A DNA stretch of 64,000 nucleotides from Halomonadaceae bacterium (GCA_007692645.1 REBR01000184.1:1-64000), one strand, 5' to 3'; counted from the stretch's first letter, positions 15,598 to 27,853 are shown. Made by a program: numbers and translations. Notes: a model not told the origin generated them from the letters alone.

Positions 15598-17280
15598 TTA
15601 ACTGCCGGTACCGCTTTTCGGTCTGGAAAGGCTCAGGTCAACAGCGGCAATGCGTTTCTCCAGCGCCTCCATTTCCGGGGCAATTCCTGCTTCTTTGGCA
15701 ATCTCCTGCTGCTCAGCGAGGATATCCAGCAGTATGCTCTCAGTGGTCAGGGGGTTGGCCAGCACCGAGCGGAATACCACACAGGGGTAGCCGTCATAGC
15801 GCAGCGGCTCCAGGCGGGTACGGGAAACAAACGACAGCCCCCGCTCCCGCTGGGTCTTCTGGATAAACTTGGTGATGCGGTTCAGGCAGGCATTGATGTG
15901 CTCCGCCTGCAGGGCATCCGCATGGGCCAGGGCCGCCAGGGCCGCCGGTGGGCAGTAGCGATAGGTAAGAATGTTGAGTTCCGGTCTGGAAATCAGCTCA
16001 AACTGATCATTGGCTTCAATCATGCGGGCAAAGCTGTGGGCTTTTTCAATGCCCTGGTCGATAAGGATCTCGTACCCCTCACGGGCAATGATACGCAGCC
16101 CTGAGTGAATCAGCATGGCCATACCCGGCCGGGAACCTTCCAGAGTGGTGCTGCCCAGATCCTTGGAGCCCTTACGGATCACATACTGGGCGTGTAGCTC
16201 GATGGCGCTGGCCAGTGCCGGGTCTTTAAACACCACCAGACCTGAACCCATGGGCACATAGAGCTGCTTGTGGGCATCAATGGTCACCGAATCCGCCCGC
16301 TCAATGCCCTTCAGCAACCCCCGGTGACGCCGTGAGAACAGTGTCGGGCCGCCCCAGGCGGCATCCACATGGTAGTGGGCGGCAAACTCCCTGGCGATAT
16401 CCGCCAGGGTGTCCAGGGGGTCCACATGACCGGTTTCAGTGGTGCCGGCAATGCCCACAATGGCCAGAATCTTGATTTTTTGCCGTTGCAGTTCCAGGCA
16501 CTTGTCCCGCAGGGCATCAGGAATCACCCGGTTGTCATCATCGGTATCCACAGCAATCAGTGAATCCCGGCCCAGGCCCAGCACATCCGCGGATTTGCGC
16601 AGGGAATAATGCCCCCGGCGGGAGACCAGAATGGCCGCCCCCTCATAGCCGTAATAACGCAGGGCACGGAACAGCCCTTCCCGGTGAATACCCTTGAAAC
16701 TGCCCTCTGCCGGGAACGCCTGATTGCGGGCCGCCCACAGGGCCGTCAGGTTGGCCACCGAGCCCCCGGAGCACATGATGCCCAGGGCATGGTGCGGGTC
16801 GTGCATCCAGCGCCGGTACCAGGCGTTATCCTGGCTGTAGACCAGCCGGTGCAGCATGCCCAGAACCTGTCGCTCCAGGGGCGTGAATGCCTTGGAGGTC
16901 TCGGTTTTCACCAGATTCTGGTTCAGGGCAATCATGATCTTGGACAGGGGCAGCATGAAGTAGGGCAGGGCCGAGGTCATATGGCCGATAAAACTGGGGG
17001 AGGCGGTATGCACCGAATGGGCCACCAGCTTGTCCAGTAGAAAACGGGACTGCTCAGACACAAATACCGGCTTTTCCGGCACCTGGGGGTCGGAAAAATC
17101 TTTTTCCATGTCCGCCAGGTCCCGCTCTACCGCCACGATATGATCCTGCAGGAACCCGGTCAGGTTACGGGAAATATCCTGATCGATCCGGCTCAGGGTG
17201 GAGTCAGGTGCTTCAGGCACCGTAAACACCCGATACATGGCTTCGATACTGGCCTTTGCGGTTTTATTGCTGCCGCTCAT
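15598..17280 (-). CDS. panP: PLP-dependent aspartate 1-decarboxylase (PanP type)
   Basis: A 560-residue group II PLP decarboxylase. From the start at 17280 (MSGSNKTAKASIEAMYRVF), HVDAAWGGP (about residue 306) is the aspartate that contacts the PLP ring nitrogen. TIDAHKQLYVPMGSG carries the Schiff-base lysine (about 338). GIMCSGGSVANLTALWAARN is the family's phosphate-binding segment. Length and the KASIEAMYRVFTVPEAP start fit the Vibrio PanP group, which makes beta-alanine for pantothenate in bacteria lacking PanD. Glutamate decarboxylase activity is the main alternative. A frame reaching 17484 adds 68 non-homologous residues. Confidence 0.82.
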   Translation of the reverse strand: MSGSNKTAKASIEAMYRVFTVPEAPDSTLSRIDQDISRNLTGFLQDHIVAVERDLADMEKDFSDPQVPEKPVFVSEQSRFLLDKLVAHSVHTASPSFIGHMTSALPYFMLPLSKIMIALNQNLVKTETSKAFTPLERQVLGMLHRLVYSQDNAWYRRWMHDPHHALGIMCSGGSVANLTALWAARNQAFPAEGSFKGIHREGLFRALRYYGYEGAAILVSRRGHYSLRKSADVLGLGRDSLIAVDTDDDNRVIPDALRDKCLELQRQKIKILAIVGIAGTTETGHVDPLDTLADIAREFAAHYHVDAAWGGPTLFSRRHRGLLKGIERADSVTIDAHKQLYVPMGSGLVVFKDPALASAIELHAQYVIRKGSKDLGSTTLEGSRPGMAMLIHSGLRIIAREGYEILIDQGIEKAHSFARMIEANDQFELISRPELNILTYRYCPPAALAALAHADALQAEHINACLNRITKFIQKTQRERGLSFVSRTRLEPLRYDGYPCVVFRSVLANPLTTESILLDILAEQQEIAKEAGIAPEMEALEKRIAAVDLSLSRPKSGTGS

Positions 17281-17558
17281 ACATCTGCACTGTTCAGTTG
17301 GGAGAAGACGCGTGTCATTCTGGCGCCGAATCGGTGTTCTGGACGGCGTAGTATAAGCGCTGCGTCCAGGGCAGACCAGCTTGGCACTGTAAACCGCTGG
17401 CAGACCGGCATTGTAGTCTTTTGTTGATAAAATGTAATGCAGCGCCGGATTGGCCATTATCGCGCTGGTGAAAACAACAAGCATGACTATCCTGTAATAA
17501 AATCCCCCCGTTTATGACGGACGGCGATACCCTGATCGGTGTATTACAGGACAGAATT

Positions 17559-19769
17559 ATGGCCAGTAAAAGCAGTGAGGACAGCAGTGCCCGGGAAGTG
17601 ACGGGCAAGAACAATACCACTGCCCCCCCAAAACGCACACGAACTCCCCGCAAGCGCCCCCAGGGCGACAATCCACCGCTTTATCCCCGGGACCAGAAAC
17701 TGGAACCCTACATGTACTTCACGGAAAAGGATCTGGATCAGATACTGGAAAATCTGGACCAGTTGCGCAACTCCGTCTTCCCCCGGTTATTGGCTGATGG
17801 CCAGGCGGAAGATGCCAGCCAGCAGTTCTTCCCCTCCGTGTGTCTGATTGGCCTGGGTCGCTGTGGTTCCAACATCGCCCTGGATGTGGCTGGCCTGGTG
17901 CACAGCGCCCGTGCTTTCTATCTCAACGAGCTGGATAACGAAGAAAAACGTGCCCGGGAGAAAGAGGTGGGCCCCCTGCGCTGGATCCGTAACAGCCTGA
18001 ACCTGCCCACCGCCAATGCGGTCAAGCCGGTATTTCTGATCGAACCCATGGTGATGCTGGGGGATCTGGACAAGGACATTGAGGGGCGGATCCGCTTCTC
18101 CAACCGGGGTGGCAGCAGCAACTTCCTCAACGACTATAACAAGATGAAGATCATGGACCTGTCTGAGGTGCATGCCGGCGGTGCCGGTAACGCGCCGATA
18201 CTCGGGCAGTATCTGGCCAAGATCATTCTCAACAAAGATACCGGGCATTTCTCCAACAGCGACTGGAAGTTTATCCACTCCTATCTGATTGATTCCTGTG
18301 GCATCAAGGCCAACCAGTCACGGCTGTATTTCTATATCTTCAGTGCCGGCGGCGGTACCGGTTCGGGCATGGCCTCAGAGTTCGGCCTGGCTCAGCAGTA
18401 CGCCTATATGCGCAAGACCTTTGATCCCAAACTGGAGCAGCGGGACGAGGAAAATCACGACCATTCCTTTGTTTTTGAACCCATCTTTACCAGTGGTATC
18501 TGCATACTGCCGAATATTCAGGACAACCGGGTGGAGATGTCCGAGGCGTTGCACATTAATGCCGGGCGGCTGTTGTGCAAATACCTGTCGGAGGAGTGGG
18601 ATTTCTCTTACAACTTCGATGCAGAGGAAACCCGTGACGCCAACATGATGCAGCGCATCCGCCCCTGGAATGCCATGATGCTGATCTCCAACGACATCAT
18701 GCGCTATGCTGAGCAGACCGACGAGGGGGATATCCAGTCGGTGGATGTGAACGCCATGGAGAAGTACGCCAACCAGTACATCTCCCAGCAGATCTTCAAT
18801 ATTCTTACCGCCCAGGCGGTGACCACGGACTACGACGAGGACTACTTCCGCCGTGCCGGCGTGGATATCGGCGAAACCATTCGCCTGGATGCCAATGACC
18901 TGTTTATGAGCCTGGCCGGTCCGGTGGCAGTGGCCTATGCGGAATCTGTTGTAACCGATAATGAAAGGGGCAACGGTGCTGGCTCTGATCTGGAGCAGGC
19001 GATGCTGGATATCGATGACCTGTTTTTCCGCTCCATCGATTTACCCCACTTTAATAAGGTCACCCAGGCCATCGAGGGGGTCAGCCTGCTGCCGATCGAG
19101 TCGAGCCGTTACCGCCAGGTGTTGCGCCAGTACCGTGAGTCGGGCTTTGATGCCAGTGAGCTGCGGGAGCTGCATTTCTTCAAGAACTGCTCCTCTATTG
19201 TCTCCATTGTGTCCCTGCCCAAAGATTACAAGCTCTCTTACATGGACCTTAACCGGCTCAAGACCCATTTGAACGCCCTGTTCCCCAACACCACTCTCAA
19301 GCGTTATGCCCTGGTGATCGGCGCCTCAGCCAACCTCTCACTGACCACCCTGGTGGCCAAGAGCCCCTGCCTGAGTGACGATTTCCTGACCCTGATAGTG
19401 GCCTACATCAAGCGCTGCTTCGCCAACGACAGCTGCCGTTTCGATGACTCCCTGGACCGGGGCATGCTGGAATTTATCCGTTCGCCGGTGTTCGACGAGG
19501 ACAGAATCGATGAGATGCTGAACGAGTTCGAAAACCCGGCGAAAATCCTGGATACCAACTGGTACGCCATCAAGCCCATGTATGAGAAGAAATACCGGGA
19601 AATGTGCCACGACCAGGACAGCTTCGTTTCCATTAACGACATCCGCCTGACCCGTGACAGCGTCAAAAAAGCCATCCGCTACCTGCGGGAAATCTATCGC
19701 CATCGCATCAGCAAGACCCAGATGATCTCCCTGAACGGCGATCTGCCCGGGGAGCCTCCGGTGTCTTAG
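17559..19769 (+). CDS. Tubulin/FtsZ-superfamily GTPase, not FtsZ (Tubulin_2/FtsZ-like)
   Basis: A 736-residue protein from the ATG at 17559, preceded by AGGA; an ATG at 17514 has none. After a basic, proline-rich tail (PPKRTRTPRKRPQ) comes a Rossmann start, VCLIGLGRCGSNIALDVAG (residues 95-112). It is followed by the tubulin signature SAGGGTGSGM (263-272), the phosphate loop found in tubulin and FtsZ. NAMMLISNDIM later resembles the base-contacting asparagine helix. It is twice the length of FtsZ and lacks FtsZ's C-terminal peptide. Assignment to the FtsZ-like/Tubulin_2 group is from motifs and fold order. Such proteins have been suggested to remodel membranes, but the role here is unknown. 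It stands alone, divergent from panP, with REPs downstream. Confidence 0.78.
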   Translation: MASKSSEDSSAREVTGKNNTTAPPKRTRTPRKRPQGDNPPLYPRDQKLEPYMYFTEKDLDQILENLDQLRNSVFPRLLADGQAEDASQQFFPSVCLIGLGRCGSNIALDVAGLVHSARAFYLNELDNEEKRAREKEVGPLRWIRNSLNLPTANAVKPVFLIEPMVMLGDLDKDIEGRIRFSNRGGSSNFLNDYNKMKIMDLSEVHAGGAGNAPILGQYLAKIILNKDTGHFSNSDWKFIHSYLIDSCGIKANQSRLYFYIFSAGGGTGSGMASEFGLAQQYAYMRKTFDPKLEQRDEENHDHSFVFEPIFTSGICILPNIQDNRVEMSEALHINAGRLLCKYLSEEWDFSYNFDAEETRDANMMQRIRPWNAMMLISNDIMRYAEQTDEGDIQSVDVNAMEKYANQYISQQIFNILTAQAVTTDYDEDYFRRAGVDIGETIRLDANDLFMSLAGPVAVAYAESVVTDNERGNGAGSDLEQAMLDIDDLFFRSIDLPHFNKVTQAIEGVSLLPIESSRYRQVLRQYRESGFDASELRELHFFKNCSSIVSIVSLPKDYKLSYMDLNRLKTHLNALFPNTTLKRYALVIGASANLSLTTLVAKSPCLSDDFLTLIVAYIKRCFANDSCRFDDSLDRGMLEFIRSPVFDEDRIDEMLNEFENPAKILDTNWYAIKPMYEKKYREMCHDQDSFVSINDIRLTRDSVKKAIRYLREIYRHRISKTQMISLNGDLPGEPPVS

Positions 19770-19782
19770 CTCCCCATGCTCA

Positions 19783-20129
19783 TGGCCATGACCGCTCCTA
19801 CACCTGTGGGAGCGGCTATAGCCGCGATCAGTCTCCAGCCCCACGGAAGCCTGACCGGAGCCTCGGAGCCAGAGTTGCCCAATCGCGGCCATGGCCGCTC
19901 CCACACAGAACGCCACTCCGGGTGCTGACCCAACCTGTGGATGCTGATCCAACCTGTGGGAGCGGCTATAGCCGCGATCAATCTCCAGCCCCACTGATGC
20001 CTGGCCGGAGCCTCGGGGGTGGGAGTTGCCCAATCGCGGCCATGACCGCTCCTACACAGAGCGCCACTCCGGGTGCTGATTCAAGCTGTGGACACTGACC
20101 CAACCTGTGGGAGCGGCTATAGCCGCGAT
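19783..20129. repeat. Cluster of six REP palindromes
   Basis: The 380 bases between the tubulin-like gene and the RAYT gene hold no protein gene and are almost wholly REP-derived. Units lie at 19783-19802 (truncated, reverse), 19805-19828 (forward), 19882-19905 (reverse), 19955-19978 (forward), 20032-20055 (reverse) and 20106-20129 (forward). Forward units centre on GGCTATAGCC; reverse ones on GGCCATGGCC or a decayed GGCCATGACC. Spacers repeat the same phrases (CAGCCCCAC, ACCCAACCTGTGG, CCACTCCGGGTGCTGA). The alternating orientation forms tandem BIME-like composites. Confidence 0.9.
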
Positions 20130-20150
20130 GGCCCATCCACCCCTCCAGAC

Positions 20151-20618
20151 TCAAAACCAACACGCATCCCACAACCCATAATCCCCCACCGTTTCTGCCA
20201 GGCCCGCCCGAATCGGGTTCGCCACCACATAGCGCGCCACTACCCGCAAATCTTCATAGCGGCGTATCGCCCGGTCATGAAAACCAGGCTGCCAGATGTG
20301 GGTTCGGTGTAATTCAGGGTGCAGAACACGGAGTCTGCGAGTCACTCGTGCCTTGACCTTGCCAACAACCCGGTCCAATGAGGCGTATCCATTGAGTTGT
20401 ATGAGCCAGTGGATATGATCAGGCATCACCACAAAGCAAAGGGTTTCCGCGAGAGTCACCGTCTCCTGCAGGCTTTGGACCACGGCACGCCCGGATATCA
20501 GGGACTGGAAAAAGCATTGCCTGTTGGCGCAAGTTGCGGTTATCAGATAAATACGCCCCGCTTCGCTAACACGCCCGCGGCGGAGATGGTGACTGTGGGG
20601 TGGGTGAGCTCGTTCCAT
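20151..20618 (-). CDS. REP-associated tyrosine transposase (RAYT, Y1/HUH type)
   Basis: A 155-residue single-strand transposase of the IS200-like Y1 family, from the ATG at 20618. Key parts are RIYLITATC at the start of the fold and VVMPDHIHWLIQL, whose His-x-His (residues 68-70) is the HUH metal site. RRYEDLRVVARYVVANPIRAGL carries the candidate catalytic tyrosine and the typical YVVANP tail. RAYTs recognise and mobilise the REP palindromes beside them. Here REPs lie 22 bases downstream (20106-20129) and 85 bases upstream (20703-20726), with ten more elsewhere in the window. The frame is intact, so the element may still be active. Confidence 0.9.
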   Translation of the reverse strand: MERAHPPHSHHLRRGRVSEAGRIYLITATCANRQCFFQSLISGRAVVQSLQETVTLAETLCFVVMPDHIHWLIQLNGYASLDRVVGKVKARVTRRLRVLHPELHRTHIWQPGFHDRAIRRYEDLRVVARYVVANPIRAGLAETVGDYGLWDACWF

Positions 20619-20702
20619 GAGCTGTTTCCTGTGTAGAGAAATGAAAAGAAAGTTACCGCAGCCACTCCCAGACAAGACTCCAAACCGAATAACATTTCCA
20701 CC

Positions 20703-20726
20703 TGTGGGAGCGGCTATAGCCGCGAT
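20703..20726 (+). repeat. Single REP palindrome upstream of the RAYT gene
   Basis: A full 24-base unit, identical in its TGTGGGAGCGG arm, GGCTATAGCC centre and CCGCGAT end to the forward copies at 19805, 19955 and 20106. With the cluster on the other side it brackets the RAYT gene, as expected for a REP/RAYT locus. Confidence 0.9.
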
Positions 20727-20738
20727 CAGTGAGCCGGA

Positions 20739-21026
20739 TCAGGTCATTTCAAACTGGGTGTCCAGTATCGGGGCATCGATACGCTCGAGGATTTCCTTTT
20801 CCACGGCCTGTAGCCTCTGTTGCAGGCGGGCAGGGGCGTGGCCGGTGGTGACGATGGTCCACACCGCCCGGTCCAGATCGTCATGGGCGTCGATTTCCGC
20901 CACCGCCAGGTCCGGCTGCTTGCCCCAGACTGAGCGCATGGCGCTGAAGGCGCTGCGCTTTTCCTTGAGGCTGTCGCAGCCATAGACCTGGAAGGTGAGG
21001 GTCATAATGGCAACGTAGGGGGTCAT
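20739..21026 (-). CDS. DUF503 (YlxP-like) small protein
   Basis: A 95-residue protein with the DUF503 pattern: MTLTFQVYGCDSLKEKRS, then VAEIDAHDDLDRAVWTIVTTG, and a C-terminal helix EKEILERIDAPILD. YlxP relatives in Firmicutes sit beside rbfA/infB and are linked to ribosome maturation. In gammaproteobacteria the role is unclear. The start at 21026 overlaps the aidB stop (ATGA), so translation should be coupled to an acyl-CoA-dehydrogenase-like protein rather than to ribosome genes. Confidence 0.8.
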   Translation of the reverse strand: MTPYVAIMTLTFQVYGCDSLKEKRSAFSAMRSVWGKQPDLAVAEIDAHDDLDRAVWTIVTTGHAPARLQQRLQAVEKEILERIDAPILDTQFEMT

Positions 21027-22738
21027 GGCAGAGAACCTTCGGTTTTCGGGCAGGCCCGGGCAATGATGGCAGCACAATCAATGCCGGCGGGGAGGCTGCC
21101 GTAGTTGAAGTTGGGGCGGCCATCCAGGCGTGCAGCACAGAAGGCATCCGCCATCAGCGGGCTGTCCCCCTGCAGCAGCAGGGCGCCTTGCAGGGCCAGG
21201 GCCATGCGTTCGGTCATGTTGCGGGCCCGGTACTGGATGTCGTCTTGACGGCGGAAGTCGGCCTGCAGTTGATCGCTGAAGGCATCAAAGCGCGGGTCCA
21301 GACCCCGGGCAAGGGCCAGCTCCCCAAAGAAGGCATCAAGAACTCCGGGCTCTTTGTGCATGGCCCGCAGCACATCCAGGCACTGTACATTGCCGCTGCC
21401 TTCCCAGATGGCGTTCACCGGGGATTCCCGGAACAGCCGGGGCATGATGCAGTCTTCCATCACGCCGCTACCGCCGATGCATTCCATGGCTTCATAGGCG
21501 TGCTGGGGGGCGCGTTTGCAGATCCAGTACTTGCCCACGGCGGTGGCAATGCGCAGCAGTTTACGGTCATGGTCGCTGTCCGGGTTGTCCAGAGCCCGGG
21601 CCATGCGCATGGTCAGCACAAGCGCCGCTTCACTCTCCAGGGCCAGGTCCGCCAGTACGTTCTGCATCAGGGGCTGCTCTGAAAGCTTGGCACCAAAGGC
21701 TTCACGGTGGCTGCAGTGGTGCAGGGCCTGGGCGGTGGCCTGGCGGATATTGGCGGAGGAGCCGATCATGCAGTCAAAGCGGGTCAGAGACACCATTTCG
21801 ATAATGGTGGGAACGCCCCGGCCTTCTTCGCCGATCAGCCAGGCGGTGGCGCCGCGCAGTTCGGTTTCACTGGAGGCGTTGGCCACATTGCCCATTTTGT
21901 TTTTCAGGCGCTGGATCTGTAACGGGTTCTTGCTGCCATCTTCCAGCCAGCGGGGCAGCAGGAAGCAGCTCAGGCCGCCGGGGGCCTGGGCCAGTACCAG
22001 AAAGGCATCGCACATGGGGGCAGAGACAAACCACTTGTGGCCCACCAGCTGGTAAGGCTGGCCGGGGCCGCCCTGGCCCTGGGGGGTGGCAATGGTGGAG
22101 TTGGCCCGTACATCGGAGCCCCCCTGTTTCTCGGTCATGGCCATGCCAATGGTAACGGCCTGCTTTTGCCCGTCCGGCAGGTTCCGTGGGTCATAGGCCC
22201 GGGTCATGATCTTTGGCAACCAGGTTTTCGCCAGTTCCGGTTGTTTGCTAATGGAGGGCACGGCGGCAAAGGTCATGGTGATGGGGCAGCAGTGGGCCGC
22301 TTCCACCTGGGTGTGCAGATAATACTGGGCAGCCCGTGCCACATGGGCGCCAGGTTTGGGATCGGTCCAGGGTCTGCTGTGCAGACCGGCTTCCAGGCCC
22401 AGTGTCATCAGCTCATGGTAAGCGGGGTGAAAACGCACCTCATCAATACGGTGCCCAAAGCGGTCATGGGTGTGCAGTTCGGGCTTGTGGGCATTGGCGG
22501 CAAAACCCAGCTCAATGATGTCTTCCCGGCCGGTGAGGGCGCCATAATCCTTCAGGGCATTCTGTGCCCAGGCTGCCCCTTCCCTGGCCACTGCTTCCTG
22601 AAGCGCCCGGTCCTGCAGGAAACTGTTATAATTCACCAGGGCCGGTGGCTGGTTGATCACCTCATGGGTGATTGCCAGATAAGTGGCATCTGAAGTCTGC
22701 GGTGGTTGTGCGGGGGTGCGGTTGGCGCTTGCGTTCAT
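21023..22738 (-). CDS. aidB: AidB-like acyl-CoA dehydrogenase
   Basis: A 571-residue flavoprotein from the ATG at 22738, which has GGAGGG upstream. AidB-type landmarks are the long N-terminal region (FLQDRALQEAVAREGAAWAQ, then GFAANAHKPELHTHDRFGHR) and the FAD segment MAMTEKQGGSDVRANST. The active-site part is ESPVNAIWEGSGNVQCLDVL, whose glutamate is the catalytic base of acyl-CoA dehydrogenases. E. coli AidB belongs to the adaptive response to alkylation damage and also has weak isovaleryl-CoA dehydrogenase activity. The gene starts five bases after a TetR gene and runs into a DUF503 gene, and the three likely form one unit. Confidence 0.88.
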   Translation of the reverse strand: MNASANRTPAQPPQTSDATYLAITHEVINQPPALVNYNSFLQDRALQEAVAREGAAWAQNALKDYGALTGREDIIELGFAANAHKPELHTHDRFGHRIDEVRFHPAYHELMTLGLEAGLHSRPWTDPKPGAHVARAAQYYLHTQVEAAHCCPITMTFAAVPSISKQPELAKTWLPKIMTRAYDPRNLPDGQKQAVTIGMAMTEKQGGSDVRANSTIATPQGQGGPGQPYQLVGHKWFVSAPMCDAFLVLAQAPGGLSCFLLPRWLEDGSKNPLQIQRLKNKMGNVANASSETELRGATAWLIGEEGRGVPTIIEMVSLTRFDCMIGSSANIRQATAQALHHCSHREAFGAKLSEQPLMQNVLADLALESEAALVLTMRMARALDNPDSDHDRKLLRIATAVGKYWICKRAPQHAYEAMECIGGSGVMEDCIMPRLFRESPVNAIWEGSGNVQCLDVLRAMHKEPGVLDAFFGELALARGLDPRFDAFSDQLQADFRRQDDIQYRARNMTERMALALQGALLLQGDSPLMADAFCAARLDGRPNFNYGSLPAGIDCAAIIARACPKTEGSLP

Positions 22739-22742
22739 GGTA

Positions 22743-23363
22743 TTACCCTCCCAGGGGCTGTACGGCGTGAAGACAGAATTGCACAATGTCTTCAATCAAT
22801 TGACTGGCAGCGTCCTGGCTCAGATCGGCAGCTGCCGGGGACAGGGGGCCCACCAGCGACTCGGCGATGGCCCCCACCAGTGCAGCACTGGCCAGGCGTG
22901 GGTTTTGTGGGGCAAATTCGCCGTTGGCGATGCCCTGCTCCAGGGCACTCTGGAAATGCCGGGCATAGGCTTCCCGGTAGCGCAGCCGCTCTTCATCCAC
23001 CAGTGGGTCAACCGGTTCGGCAATCAGGGCCCAGGCCAGATTAGGTGCCCTCAGGGCCCGTTGGGCAAACACCCGCAGTGCTTCCTGCAGTGCCTGTTGC
23101 CGGCTGCCGGGTTGCTCCAGGGCTTCGGCGACCCGCTGCACTTCCCGCTGGGTGGCGTTGCGGAACAGCTCGGCAAACAGTTCACTTTTACCGTCAAAGT
23201 GGCGGTATACCGAGCCGATAGCGACCCCCGCATCTCCGGCAATGCCTGCCACCGAGGCATTGCGGAACCCCCCCGTGGCGACCCGCTCATGGGTGACCGC
23301 CAGAATACGCTGGCGGGTGGCGGCTTTTCGTTCCCGCATGCGGGGGGTTTCGCGATAGGCCAT
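22743..23363 (-). CDS. TetR-family transcriptional regulator
   Basis: A 206-residue repressor-type protein. The N-terminal helix-turn-helix reads TRQRILAVTHERVATGGFRN followed by ASVAGIAGDAGVAIGSVYRHFDGKSELFAELF, the standard TetR DNA-binding domain (residues 15-62). The C-terminal ligand domain has no recognised motif. It is directly followed by aidB with a four-base gap, so it probably regulates its own operon, with an acyl-CoA or fatty-acid derivative as a plausible but unproven inducer. The 170-bp region upstream, shared with divergent hemB, should hold its operator. Confidence 0.88.
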   Translation of the reverse strand: MAYRETPRMRERKAATRQRILAVTHERVATGGFRNASVAGIAGDAGVAIGSVYRHFDGKSELFAELFRNATQREVQRVAEALEQPGSRQQALQEALRVFAQRALRAPNLAWALIAEPVDPLVDEERLRYREAYARHFQSALEQGIANGEFAPQNPRLASAALVGAIAESLVGPLSPAAADLSQDAASQLIEDIVQFCLHAVQPLGG

Positions 23364-23495
23364 TTACAGGCATCCGGTGGTTGTAGTGAGATTGAATAAA
23401 TTGAATCATTATTCACTCTTTAGGTCAATGCAAAGATCCGGTAGTGAATTAGAAATTTGTCACCCGTCTGTTACCTGCCTTTGCTAATCTGATAA

Positions 23496-26688
<3,193 letters not shown>

Positions 26689-26694
26689 TCCTTG

Positions 26695-27849
26695 ATGCGT
26701 GCCCTGCCACGACTCTTGTTGCTGTGTTCTTTGCTGCTGCTGCCAGTGCTGCTGGCCGCGCCCTGGGTAACCGGCCGGTTGGCGGAACAGGTGTACTGGC
26801 AGACCCTGGAGGGCCTGCGGGAGCAGCCAGGGGTGACTGTTCTGGGAGAGGGGGGTTACCAACGCCGCTATGGCCAGGGGGAGGGCATTACCCGGGTTTC
26901 CCTGGCGGCTGGTGACGGGCGCCCGGCTATGACCCTGCAGCTGACCACGGATGTGGAGCACCGCCTGACCGGGGTGCGCAGCCGTACCCGGGTCAGTGGC
27001 AACAGTGGCCTGTTCCCCGGGGGAGAGCCGCAGCTGCAGCTGCGTGCAGGCCTTACCGGGGGCCTGCAGGGGGCGTTCAGTGTGCCTGCCATGCATTGGC
27101 CCGGCGCCGGGGGCAAAGGGCTGCAACTGCAGGGCTTTGACGGCATCCTGGCCTGGCGCCCCGGGCGCCAGCTGAACCTGACCAGCACCTGGGAGGCGCT
27201 GTCCCGGGGTGGCCAGGAAACCCCGGACTGGGCCCTGACAAAGGGGGAGTTCAGCCTGATTGGCAGCGCCAGCCGTGAACAGCTCAATGCCAGTCTGACC
27301 CTGACGGCAGACACCCTGCAGGTGCAGGGCAACCCCCTGGGTGAGCAGCGCTTTAAAGGCCAGATAGCCGATTTCCACGGCCCCAGTGTGGTGGGTATTG
27401 TCAGTGCCCTGGAGGCTCTCTATGGCCAGCGGCAATACCTGACCTTAAGCGCCGAGGCCCAGGAACAGCGCCTGGCGTTCAACCAACTATCGGATCATTT
27501 ACAGGCCTTGTCTGTTCACGGGGGTGAGCTGACACTGTCTCTGGACAGTGGCGGTGAAGGGTTGGGGTCATTGGATGGGCACCTGCGCTTGACCTATCCG
27601 GCCCTGCCAGACCCTTACCGGCAGCTGCCGGTCAGTCTGCTGCAGCACGCCCAGGGGGAGACCCATGTGCGTCTGGACCGGGCCTATGGCGAGGGTATGC
27701 CAGCCGGGATGCAACCCCTGTTAAGTCATTGGCAGGACAAAAACTGGCTAAAGCCGCACCTTCAGGGACTGGTGTTCAGCGCCCGGCTCAAAGAGCGGGT
27801 GTTGTTGCTGGAAGATGGCCGGGAAATCAAACTGCCACCGCTGCTGTAA
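26695..27849 (+). CDS. DUF945/YdgA-like envelope protein
   Basis: A 384-residue protein with an N-terminal signal anchor (LPRLLLLCSLLLLPVLLAAP) and a long beta-rich remainder. It contains the DUF945 (YdgA) pattern: WVTGRLAEQVYWQTLEGLRE followed by GEGGYQRRYGQGEGITRVSL, then repeating amphipathic strands. It probably faces the periplasm. It begins six bases after ppk (an alternative TTG is at 26692), so it may be carried on the hemB-ppk transcript. The function of this family is not established. Confidence 0.7.
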   Translation: MRALPRLLLLCSLLLLPVLLAAPWVTGRLAEQVYWQTLEGLREQPGVTVLGEGGYQRRYGQGEGITRVSLAAGDGRPAMTLQLTTDVEHRLTGVRSRTRVSGNSGLFPGGEPQLQLRAGLTGGLQGAFSVPAMHWPGAGGKGLQLQGFDGILAWRPGRQLNLTSTWEALSRGGQETPDWALTKGEFSLIGSASREQLNASLTLTADTLQVQGNPLGEQRFKGQIADFHGPSVVGIVSALEALYGQRQYLTLSAEAQEQRLAFNQLSDHLQALSVHGGELTLSLDSGGEGLGSLDGHLRLTYPALPDPYRQLPVSLLQHAQGETHVRLDRAYGEGMPAGMQPLLSHWQDKNWLKPHLQGLVFSARLKERVLLLEDGREIKLPPLL

Positions 27850-27853
27850 CGGT

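Noticed and set aside
19783-20129. Regularly spaced repeats resembling a CRISPR array
   Set aside because: The units are palindromic, alternate in orientation, have related spacers and flank a RAYT gene; these are REP elements, and no cas genes are present.
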